From Asterias amurensis (lineage: Eukaryota > Echinodermata > Asteroidea > Forcipulatida > Asteriidae), in the NCBI RefSeq assembly GCF_032118995.1, contig NC_092649.1, forward strand, positions 26,471,927 through 26,535,926: a stretch of DNA of 64,000 nt, given 5' to 3'. The notes under the pieces are model-generated. The model searched no databases. It was not told where the DNA came from and saw only the letters and a list, made by a program, of their open reading frames with translations. Made by a program: the position numbers and the translations under genes. Shown piece by piece: positions 21,182-30,994 of the stretch; within the stretch, counting starts at the first letter, position 1; each line of letters starts with the position of its first letter.

Positions 21182-24100
21182 ATGGCAGCCCACATGGCAA
21201 GATTGTCTAAAAATTGTTTATCCTTCTTTAATCTTTATCGACTAGGTACTGGCAGCAAACATTTATTGGGACCATCTGCAGGTGAGTAACTTGACCATTC
21301 TACCTCCATGATCATGATGATACGTCGTAAGCGCAGAATTCCGCAGTAACTTAGTAAGCAGAGCCAAGATTGAATGAAATTGCGCCCCTGAACTGCTGAA
21401 TCCCTGACCCACTGATCAGATCGATCAGTGATCTTCACTGCATGCTTTGTCATGTTTGTCAGCTAGCTCAGTGCTTGTGCCTCACACTTTACAGTCTCAG
21501 CAGTTCCAGCTAGTGACGTCCTCATGGTGTTAACCAAATATTTATTTATATATAATTATTGCATTAATTAATAAAAAATAAAGAATTTGTATTCAATTTA
21601 AAATGTATTCATTATTACTTTTATTTGTGTTGTAATTGTGAGACTAAATCATGAAATATCATGAATATTCATAGTTGGGATTCCCGTCTATTGCTGGTAA
21701 TGGTATAGCATGCTGCCCACGCCACACCCAGGGGCCTGTTCGGTCGTTAGTTGACAGACCCGGGCACTGAGCACTATGCAGTATGCTATGGCTTCGGTCG
21801 GGCCTGCTGCAGTCAGTCCAGTGTTAATTCGATCACTTACATTACAATTGGTGGGTCCTACTAAAAGCCGACAACAAGCCGACAACAAGTCCAGAGCGCC
21901 GACAACACGCCGACAACAAGTTTTAAATATCTCAAAAATGGCAAATAAAAACTTAATAAAAAATGGCAATTTAAAACTTGTTGTCGGCGTGGTGTCGGCG
22001 CTCTGGACTTGTTGTCGACTTGTTGTCGACTTGTTGTCGGCTTTTAGTAGGACCGCAATTGGTTTACAACTAGTGAATGCTGTATACACATGGTACATTA
22101 GTTGCTACAACAATCGCTACCCTCCATCCGTTGGGAGGATGGAGGGTTATGATTATAACATGGCATTTTTATGTGATGTTTACACTACAGCAGATTCAGA
22201 AAATACAAACAAACTGCCTGCCCTGACTGATCCTGTGAAATGAATCTTCAAGAACGGGCAGTGTTTCCCAAGAATTGTGAAACCATATAGAAACTTTTTA
22301 TTTTATTTCCAGAAACTTTACTGTGTAGATGTTTCAGCAGCACACAATTTATTCAGACAGACGGGTGAGTAAAGACCCAGAAGTTACAAGGCGCAACGCA
22401 CTTCCACATGCGTCTCCTGTCCACCATTTTGGGTGTCATTACATGCGCAAAAGGAATGGACTCCCACAAAAAGGCATAATTGTTAGACTTGCATTGTTCG
22501 GAGGTGCGTAGACTTGTACTATCCTTTTGTAGGTGTTTTTGACACCAAAAATGGCGGACAGCAGAGGTTTTAATGCATTTTGCAATTGGTCTATAACTAT
22601 TAATTATAATATCTGTACTCAGTGCTTTGTTGTTTATTTTTTTAAATGGCACTTGTACAAATGGGCTATTCCCATTTCTGGCTACAATTTAGGCTGCACA
22701 GTCAAAATTGAAATGTCAAACAGTATGGTAAAAAGGCTAATTAAAGGCAGTGGACACTATTGGTAATTACTCAAAATAATTATTACCATAAAACCTTATT
22801 TGGTAACAAGTAATGGGGAGCTGTTGACAGTATAGTGAGAAATGGCTCCCTCTGAAGTAACGTAGTTTTCGAGAAAGAAGTAATTTTCCACGAATTTGAT
22901 TTTGAGACCTCAGACTTAGAATTTGAGGTCTCGAAATCAAGCATCTGTATAAAGCACACAACTTTGTGTGACAAGGGTGTTTTTTCTTTCATTATTTTCT
23001 CGCAACTTTGACAAGCGATTGAGCTCAAACTTTTATAGGTTTGTTATGTTATGCATATGTGGAGAAACAACAAGTGAGAAGACTGGTCTTTGACAATTAC
23101 CAATAGTGTCCACTGTCTTTAAATGGCACTTGTACAGATGGGCTATTCCCATTTCTGGCTACAAATTAGGCTGCACAGTCAAAATTGAAATGTCAAACAG
23201 TATAACCAAAAGATTTACTGTGTTTGTTTCAGAAGTCATGCAATAGTAGAAACAGCTGATGGTGATACGATTGTGTGTTACCACCCGTCAGAACCTTTCC
23301 CATATGAACACACAAAGGTATGTGGTGTATTACATAGTTCAGCCTTGTCTCCCTATTTGTCAATATCTTTTGTGGTTTAGTATTTTACATTATTAATTCA
23401 GTTACAAGTTATGGGGCAATAGACCGATGTTACAAGTTATGGGGCAATAGACCGATGTTACAAGTTATGGGGCAATAGACCGATGTTACAAGTTATGGGG
23501 CAATAGACAGAACCATTTAGCTCCGCCCCATTGACCAATAACAACCCTGATCAAGCAACCAAACGTTCAACAAAATAACAAGTAAAGTCTGACATGCGTG
23601 CGCGTATGCTTGGCATGCGGTGCGCGCGACAGAGTTGACATTGCAGAATGGCATTGGAGAGGCTCACATGTTCTTGCTCACATGTGCGTCATGGGCGCAG
23701 CCTGACGGATCGGTCTATTGGTAGACCACTGCAACCATTGTTTCAGTTCAGGTAAATTGCAGACAAATACTGCCTGTTATTTATAATGTTTGTTTTGATT
23801 TGTTATTTTCAGCCAATTCTAAGACCAGACCCATCCAAACCAGAGGTAAGTATGAGTAAAACTGGTTCTATAATAATAATGAACTTTCTGAATTTTGATG
23901 CTATTCAAGCAAAAACGGCACTGAATGTAAACTTTTGTATTGTACTACACTGACGTCCTGGATATCAGGGTACATTTCTGGGGCGGAAAATTTTCAAAGC
24001 TTCATAACTCAAATCTTACCGGCAAGAAACCACTAATTTCAACAGATTCATTTCATGGCAGCATATATTTTTCTGCGTTGGGTTTTGATTGATCGTCATA

Positions 24101-25490
24101 TATTCTTCACAAATCCGTCACAAATCCGTCATTCTCATGAAGTAATTTAGTGGCTTGATGCAGGTAAGATTTGAGTAATGAAGCTTTGAAAAGTTTCCGC
24201 CCCAGAAACGGGCCTTAATAGATAGGACTCTGTATCTGTGTACAGAGATGTGCCCCCTTTCATCATATCAAAAGTTGATAAGAATTAGACAGTGCAACCT
24301 CCATAAAATATAAGATTTTATGTTTTCTTCCATTGAGCTGTGTACAAATCGTGCCTGCAGGAAGTCCAGGCCCTGTGGGTCTTTTGTAAACATGTGATGT
24401 CACAGGTCACATCGTCTATAGATTACTGTGGTAGGATCCAGTTGCAAATGAATAATTTCCTTTGTTTATGATTTACGTTAAAGGAGACAACAGACTCTAT
24501 CCTCAAGATGAAAATGACGCAGGAACAATGGAGTAAAGATAAGAAGGGGCCGAATTATAACGAGCTGGCCAAGATGTTCTACACGACAAAGCATAGGTGG
24601 TATCCACTGTAAGTAATCGTTAAGGATTCCTACGAGTGAACTACAACTGTGATTGAGTATTTCATTATGTGTCCTGCCGTTGACTTCACCAAACCCTTCC
24701 TAACTTTAGGATTAATCTTAGGACTTAAGACAAGTTCAGTTCCGTATCTATAGATGTTAGGACGCTTTGAACCCATCCTAAGTTAAGACGGGTTACTCAT
24801 CCTAACTGGTGATAGGATTAGTCCTAACGCTTCGTGAAATCGGCTGCTGGGTACCGGTTGGATTCACAAAGAGTTCAGACTGGTCTTTATCTCGAGTGAG
24901 GAAGAGTTACTCATCCTGACTTAGGACTAGCCTTAAGTGTTTAATAATTCCCAAAGTGTCATTGGACTAGTCCTAAGTTAGGACTACAGGGACCAATTAT
25001 GGCTCTGCTTTCCCTATTTCATGCTGCTTTCTGCTTATCATAAGCAAATAATCAGCCCTCTCATGGAAGCAGGGAATTCCGCGCTTACATGAAATGTATT
25101 GCACAAGTTAGTAGGGAAATTTTTGCTTGTGCACTTGCGCACTCCCCATTCTAAGCATTCTTTGCTTACACAGCCTAGCACAGAAATGCAACACTTGCCC
25201 AGTAAGTGGGAGTCGGTAAGCGTAAGAACAGAATTTAGCAGTCAAGACATCCATGACATTAGGCCTTGGCCTATTAGTTAGCGTGTGCACCAGCACAACA
25301 TTGGTCATGAGTTTACTGGCCCCATGCTAAAATCACTGGATTCGGGCCCTTGGTCCAGTGTTAATTTTGAGAAATGTCAAAAGAAATTAACATTTTGTTT
25401 GTTTGTTATTTTCCTTTTTATTTATACAGGGGTATCAGAAGGAGAATGAAGGTCAACAGAAACCCACCTCGTGATCGTCCATACCTTTGA
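21182..25490 (+). CDS. MRPL42: Mitochondrial large ribosomal subunit protein mL42, 151 aa
   Basis: Six coding exons: 21182-21281, 22313-22364, 23233-23317, 23813-23845, 24484-24608 and 25430-25490, total 456 nt. Exons 1 and 2 give a basic, hydrophobic mitochondrial targeting region ([10 protein letters not shown], then RCFSS). Exon 3 has the family block TIVCYHP followed by PYEHTKP, exon 4 PILRPDP, exon 5 [11 protein letters not shown], exon 6 a basic tail ending RPYL. These match mL42, a component of the mitoribosomal large subunit in the matrix. Human mL42 is 142 aa. Exon 2 (52 nt) was chosen because skipping it breaks the frame while including it restores phase 2. Poly(A) signal AATAAA at 25867-25872. 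Confidence 0.95.
21853..22055. mobile_element. hAT-like fold-back MITE with 8-bp target duplication
   Basis: Long TIRs (GGGTCCTACTAAAAGCCGAC and its inverse) cover most of its 203 bp. It is flanked by perfect 8-bp direct repeats CAATTGGT (21845-21852 and 22056-22063). It lies in MRPL42 intron 1. A 501-bp relative is at 47341-47841. Confidence 0.93.
22641..23212. repeat. About 95-bp direct duplication with TTAA MITE at the junction
   Basis: The segment from AAATGGCACTTGTACA through TGTCAAACAGTAT occurs at 22642-22725 and again at 23121-23205 with few differences. A family-A MITE (22745-23118, TTAA at 22741-22744 and 23119-23122) lies between the copies and its right TTAA forms the start of copy 2. 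In MRPL42 intron 2. Confidence 0.9.
23403..23720. mobile_element. TAGACC-ended element with four 28-bp repeats at one end
   Basis: Four tandem copies of TTACAAGTTATGGGGCAATAGACCGATG form the left end and GGATCGGTCTATTG the right. The CAATAGACCGAT end pairs with ATCGGTCTATTG. It lies in MRPL42 intron 3. Confidence 0.7.
24676..24990. mobile_element. Two adjacent AGGACTAG-family MITEs
   Basis: Copy 1 about 24676-24845 (ends TTCACCAAACCC and GCTTCGTGAAATCG), copy 2 about 24858-24990 (GGATTCACAAAGAG; its right end is decayed). Both lie in MRPL42 intron 5. The rest of that intron to 25429 contains a CTGCTTA-type piece (about 25005-25180) and no gene. Confidence 0.65.
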
Positions 25491-25866
25491 TGCTCTTCAC
25501 TGGATTCATTGTATAGACAAACCTGTATGATGCCATAAATGAACACCACTTGAGCGAACTTTTGGATACCGTTCCAGGCCTGGAATTTCATCTTTGAGAT
25601 GGCAAGGCCATTTTCATTTTGAAAGGGGCACTGACTTGCATTGTAAAATCTTTAAGTCAAGGGATACTTTTGAAGGGGCACCAAGTCCAAGACAAGGGCA
25701 ACGGACCTTCGTGTTCTTCAAGACCTACCGTTTGAATACTCTACATGCATAAGAAGACTTGAATGAACCCTTTTTGCATTTAGGACTTGCGAATAACCAA
25801 GTGTGTCTGTTTTTACAACCTCTAGATATTTCTGATGAAACAATGTTGTTTTAAATGTTTTTTTTA

Positions 25867-25872
25867 AATAAA
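25867..25872 (+). promoter_or_regulatory. MRPL42: MRPL42 polyadenylation signal
   Basis: AATAAA 377 bp after the stop codon at 25490, in an otherwise gene-free T-rich 3' region. No better signal lies between. Confidence 0.6.
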
Positions 25873-26045
25873 AAAAAACACAATGATTGATAGAAGGCTA
25901 ACTTTGCATAGTGGGAGTATATTCAGGTGATTTTTATTTTGCTTGCGATAGCACCTCGTGTAAATCTCTCCTGAGAAGTAGCATCCTCCTTAAGACAATC
26001 TGATCATGGTGCTATCGCAAAAATAATGAAAGTGGCTTCTTATTT

Positions 26046-26290
26046 ATATATATCGCTCATATCCAGCACTCGGTGTCGCTCAAGGCGTTCCAACATTCAG
26101 TATTTTCTTGCTAGGTATGTGGGGGGGGGGGGGGGGGGCTACATTTGAAGTATGAGACCTACTCCATTTACACAGCACCACGTATTGGTTTACAAGGTGC
26201 TGAGAAACAATATGCAACCGTTCAAACCAGGAACAATGGGGCGAACCGGGTCAACCCCCTTTTATCCAAATTCTCCTTGTGCAACCATTG
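26046..26290 (-). mobile_element. SINE body fragment
   Basis: Contains the reverse of the SINE body (AGCACCACGTATTGG, GGTTTACAAGGTGCTG, GGGGCGAACCGG, CCCCCTTTTATCC) seen at 33865-34255, plus a poly-G run at 26120-26138. The tRNA-like head is missing. Confidence 0.6.
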
Positions 26291-26586
26291 TTTTTATATA
26301 AAAAAAGGTTAATGCAATAATAGAGCATAAATTTGTGTGCATATTGCATCTCACTTAAACAAAGAAAGGTATGTAACTTTAATTGTTTTCAAATCCTAGT
26401 TGTATTACCTGGTATTAAAAAGACTTGTAAAAGTTATGGCTTATGTCAAGGAAGTGACAACTTGCTTTTGTTTGTGTGTTTATTTCGTTTTGTTTTTGTT
26501 GCAAACAAAATGTTCAACACCTTTGTTCAAGACATAAGGTGATATAGGGTGCATTAGATTAGCTTACACATGTTAGTAAAACTTAA

Positions 26587-27470
26587 AGGCAGTGGACACT
26601 ATTGGTAATTACTCAAAATAATTGTTGTCATAAAACCTTTCTTGGTAACGAGTAATGGGGAGAGGTTGATAGTATACAAATATTGAGTGGCTCAGGGAGT
26701 GGAATGGGAGGAATGTTATTGCAAGGTAAAATTTGGACTGATCCATTTCATGAGGCGAAGCCGAGTGAAATGGAACAGTCCAAATTTTACCAAGCGATAA
26801 TATTCCTTCCATTCCATGAATTAAAGCCACTCAATATTTGTTTTATATAACTGACATATAGATTATTGTCATTTGATGTATTTTAAAAGTATAACATGAA
26901 AAATCACACAATTTACTGACAACCAAAAATCATGTAGCGGGCGGCAACAATGCACAAAACGAATCACAACCTTTTGCACAGGTGCTCCTTTGTTTTAGCA
27001 GCGGCACTGTACTGCTCAAAGACATTGGGAACAAGGATGATCCTAATTGTTGAATGGGAAATGCTATACCCCATGGGCGAATAGGTCTTTTTGATCGCCT
27101 GTGTGGATGGGAGTAATAGTGAGTGTCACGTGAAGTAAGTTCCACCAATCAAATGACAAGGATCTTTATGTCAGTTATATAATGAAAAACATTGTGAGAA
27201 ATGGCTCCCTCTAAAGTGCCATAGTTTTCGAGAAAGAAGTAATTTTCCATGAATTTGATTTTGATACCTCAGATTTAGAACTTGAGGTCTTTTAATCAAC
27301 CATATAATCGCACGTGTGACAAGGGTGTTTTTTTTTCTCTTCATTATTATCTAGCAAGTTTGACGACCGAGTGAGCACAAATTTTCACAGGTTTTTTATT
27401 TTATGCATGTGTTGAGATACACAAACTGTGAAGGCTAGTCTTCGACAATTACCAAAGGTGTCCAGTGTCT
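26587..27470. mobile_element. TTAA MITE (family A) carrying two nested palindromic elements
   Basis: Outer element flanked by TTAA at 26583-26586 and 27471-27474. It is broken at about 26670 by a fold-back (about 26672-26842, arms AAATATTGAGTGGCT and AGCCACTCAATATTT). A second TIR element follows (about 26842-27184, ends TTATATAACTGACATA and TATGTCAGTTATATAA). Family-A sequence resumes at about 27185. Confidence 0.85.
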
Positions 27471-27635
27471 TTAAGCAAAGCTCACTCCCATATTCAAAGT
27501 ACCAATCCCCTTTGTGTTTGTACGGATCAGCAAAGTGGGCTTTGGCACTTTCCACTGCATGGTGCAAAGCCAGTGATTCTTTTACCCAACTTGTTTTTTC
27601 TTTTAAACCACTATGAAGTTGGCATAGAGTTATAA

Positions 27636-27930
27636 TAAGAACTAGAGGGCGCACTGGTGATGCTTCTTGCGCAAACGCGATGGGACCGCAAGGAGACACC
27701 CGCACGCCACTGTACGCACCTTGAATATGTGGAGTTTGTGTCAATTGAACTCAACTGATGCTGTTTTTTCAACTCACAAAATGGCCGCACAAACACATGC
27801 TAAGCAACAGTTCGTTTCGGTGCTCTTATCCCCTCAGCCAGGAATGCCTGTTTTGTTAACTTAGAAAAATGGCCGCCTACGTGAATGCCGGGTCGCGCAT
27901 ATAGACCGATGCGCCCTCTAGTTCTTACAT
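27636..27930. mobile_element. MITE with TAAGAACTAGAGGGCGC ends
   Basis: The ends TAAGAACTAGAGGGCGCA and TGCGCCCTCTAGTTCTTA are inverted. The interior has CAACTCACAAAATGGCCGC. A second copy is at 36161-36412. This copy has about 36 extra bases near 27809-27844, mostly a 29-bp inverse match to 28199-28227. Confidence 0.85.
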
Positions 27931-28195
27931 ATAACTCATTACAGGAAGTTGGGCATTAGAAAAAGCATATAAATTCCTCAAATCAATCTCTTGTTAAAAA
28001 TGCAAAATTTTAATGCAAAGTGTTTACCCGGTATTATATACACATAAAAGAGTATGACATAAACATGATTAATGTTACAAATTCCTCACTACTTCAAATA
28101 ATCAGAGGTGTTTCTTTTGGCCAAGCAGACTATTGCATCAGACTCGAGTTCAAGTGGGTGAATTGGCGTATGGGTTCGATATTGGGTCATTGGGG

Positions 28196-28493
28196 TGTCC
28201 TGGCTGAGGGGATAAGAGCACCGAAACAAACTCAAGCTCTGGTGCTTCTGTTCAGCAGAGTGTGGGTTCGAAATAAAATATTTGAATTGATTTCGAGAGT
28301 GAGGTCTCAAAATCAAGCATCTGAAGGCCACAACTTTGTGTGACAAGGGTGTTTTTTCTTTCATTATTATCTCACAACTTTGCTGACCAATTGAGCTCGA
28401 ATTTTCACAGGTTTGTTATTTTGTACATTTGTTGAGATACACCAAGTGAGAAGAATAATCATTGACTATTACCAAAGGTGTCCAGTGTCTTCA
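28196..28493 (+). mobile_element. SINE head fused to truncated TTAA MITE
   Basis: 28196-28262 is a tRNA-derived SINE head (GGATAAGAGCACC, TCTGTTCAGCAGAGTGTGG). It runs directly into a family-A MITE that has lost its left end (GAGGTCTCAAAATCAAGC onward) and ends GGTGTCCAGTGTCTTCAA. Confidence 0.75.
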
Positions 28494-28756
28494 ACCATCA
28501 TTGCTTCTGCTAAACTAATTTTATACAATTAGCCAAGCAATGAGTTTTCGAGTATTTTGCTATAGATATCTAGACATTTTAGGGAAGACTCGAGCGAGTG
28601 GCGAGTTACTTTAACTTAAAACCAGGTGCAGAATTTCACATAGCAATTTCATCGCCATTGTATTGGTCAATGCCTGGTTGATAGATACCTGGCAAGGTTT
28701 CCCACTAAGTTCCCACATATCGGGCTGAGGGCTGGGCAAACAGAAGGTTACAATAT

Positions 28757-28852
28757 TAATTTTGGTTTTTACCCATACACCGATGTGTGTTAGCACTGTA
28801 GTATAGTACTTTCCCGAGTCCTGTGAAAAAATATCACAGGCATGTTACTCAG
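28757..28852 (-). mobile_element. Fragment of tRNA-Lys/Asp-style SINE tail
   Basis: Shares TTTTTACCCATACAC, GATGTGTGTTAGCACTGTA and TATCACAGGCATGTTACTC with the longer copy at 41577-41746. The tRNA-like head is not present here. Confidence 0.65.
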
Positions 28853-29162
28853 GTCACAGAAGGTTACAAGTTTACACAGTTCATCGCACATAGGCAGGAC
28901 ATTGGACGATTGCGGCCAGACACCAGCCGATAAAAAAGCCAAAAGTCGTCCCCATCTACACGCGGGTCAATGCCTAGAAAACGCACACGCTGCCCAAACT
29001 CCGCTTTAATAGTGACTTAGGTATAACTTCAGCAGCTTGGGGTTGTAATATGCTCGACAAGGAATTGAGAAAGTTAGAGGATTGGTCTCAAATTGTTCCC
29101 GAGATGAACAGGGATAAAAAGGTAGCAACGTACTTTGTCTCAGCTACTATGTGCACTATTAA

Positions 29163-29543
29163 AGGCAGTGGACACTATTGGTAATTGTCAAAGACTTGTC
29201 TTCACAGTTAGTGTATCTCAACATATATGCATAAAATAACAAACCTGTGAAAATTTGAGCTCAATCGGTCGTCAAATTTGCGAGATAACAATGAAAGAAA
29301 AAACACACTTGTCACACGAAGTTGTGTGCTTTCTGATGCTTGATTTCGAGATGCTCAAATTCTAAACTTGAGGTCTTGAAATCAAATATGTGGGAAAGTA
29401 CTTCTTTCTCGAAAAATATGTCACTTCAGAGGGAGCTGTTTATCACAATGTTTTATGCCATCAGCCTCTCCCCATTACTTGCAATCAAGAAAGGTTTTAT
29501 GGTGATAATTATTTTGAGTAATTACCAATAGTGTCCAATGCTT
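29163..29543 (-). mobile_element. TTAA MITE (family A), near complete
   Basis: Flanked by TTAA at 29159-29162 and 29544-29547. TIRs AGGCAGTGGACACTATTGG and CCAATAGTGTCCAATGCTT. Interior in reverse orientation relative to 12316-12680. Confidence 0.9.
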
Positions 29544-29554
29544 TTAAAGAACCA

Positions 29555-29563
29555 ATTATTACT

Positions 29564-29602
<39 letters not shown>

Positions 29603-29948
29603 CCGTTTTTATATAGCGCTTTTCACACCCGGAGGGCGTCCCAAAGCGCTTCACATTATTACCCCTGGTCACTGGGCCTTAAATCACTCCTTAAACCATC
29701 TCAGCTCCCTGGAGGGGAGTATACAGCCTTGTACAACATTAATATGCACTACTCTGCTAAATCAATCACAAGAACCATCTCTGCCCTCACAGGTACGAAT
29801 TTACCCCTGGGTGGAGAGAAGCAATTATAGTTAAATGTCTTGCTCAGGGACACAAGTGTCACGACCGGGATTCAAACCCACACTCTGCTGAACAGAAGCA
29901 CCAGAGCTTGAGTTCGGTGCTCTTATCCACTCGGCCACAACACCCTAT
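29555..29948 (-). mobile_element. tRNA-derived SINE with ATT microsatellite tail
   Basis: On the minus strand: tRNA-like head (GTTGTGGCCGAGTGGATAAG), a TTTGAATCCCGG B-box-like site, body with GAGCAAGACATTTAAC and GGGACGCCCTCCGGG, then GCGCTATATAAAAACGGG and a run of ATT repeats (29568-29600). Confidence 0.82.
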
Positions 29949-30994
29949 TGTAAGTTGGTGTATCATTTATGTAGTGCCGAAGAATTCACTTGTGTTTTCT
30001 GTAAATCGCTACAATGAGCAGGATTCTTACAAAGCAACGATTAGTCAATAAGTACCCTTTTACGTATTTAATTAAGACAAAACAATTTTAAGAATAATGG
30101 AAGAATCGCGAATCTCATCTTGCACACATCTGAGTTTTTGTTTCCACACAAAGTTTAGTTTATACATACTATTCACAGTTTATACAATTATTTATGAGGA
30201 ATCTTTTTGGCTAAGAAACTGAATCAATAATTGATAAATTCGAGTTATCACGCATGATGTCTATTGAACAAAATAATGTTTAAGCACTCCACCCTACTAG
30301 TGCTAATAATAGAAGCATTACACTCAGATCCCAACAACGTGTCAAACTTAATAAGTCATTTTGAGATATGGTGGACACAATACTAAAACACTTTTGGGTT
30401 TTGGTAAAAAGGTTGCTGTGTATGTATACACCTAAACCAAACAGTGCACTTGTTGTGATACTGCTACTCAGCACAATATCATTAATACGATTTACTCAAT
30501 ACAAAGACTCACGGTAGACGATTTGTTGTTAACTTCTTCTGCATGCAGTCTATTTATTTCTACATATGGCTTTTAACATAGGAGTGCACCCTTAGGTGCC
30601 CAAGATAAGAATCACTCATTTACTTTCCCCATCCCTCTTTTATTTCCCTTCAACTCCTTGAGGAGTGGTCATTCCTGGAATGAGGCAAGAACCACATCCT
30701 TGAGTCCAGGTAGGTCACTGACCACTGACCTCCACACCCACCTCAGTATTCTAGGAATACCCATTACTACCACAATGACCTTCTCACCACCAGGCTCTGG
30801 GTGAAAGTTCGGTCATGACTAATAATGACATCACAGCACTCATAAAGTCACTAGGCATGTAAGTAACTATCCATGACAACATTTATCATGTAAATAGACA
30901 CACACACATGGTGTTACCACAAACAAAATTTACATTAATATTCTTTATCCCCGATGTAAACATGACCCCCTATTTAAAAACTATGCAATTCGTT

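Larger units (their letters stand above)
25900..30994. other. Gene-free repeat-rich interval between MRPL42 and the SH2 gene
   Basis: Apart from the MITEs and SINEs listed separately, I see no coding exon, RNA gene or regulatory site that I can support here. The segment 29950-30990 is unique-looking AT-rich DNA that may include the 3' UTR of the SH2 gene. Confidence 0.5.

Noticed and set aside
21688-22243. Overlapping ORFs of 136 and 155 codons on both strands
   Set aside because: Both run through the hAT-like fold-back element, whose inverted repeats produce open frames on both strands.
21281-23233. Direct splicing of MRPL42 exon 1 to exon 3
   Set aside because: It creates an immediate stop; the 52-nt exon at 22313-22364 restores the frame and supplies the presequence end.
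29531-29834. Plus-strand ORFs with poly-Asn or poly-Ile
   Set aside because: Translation of the SINE's ATT microsatellite tail.
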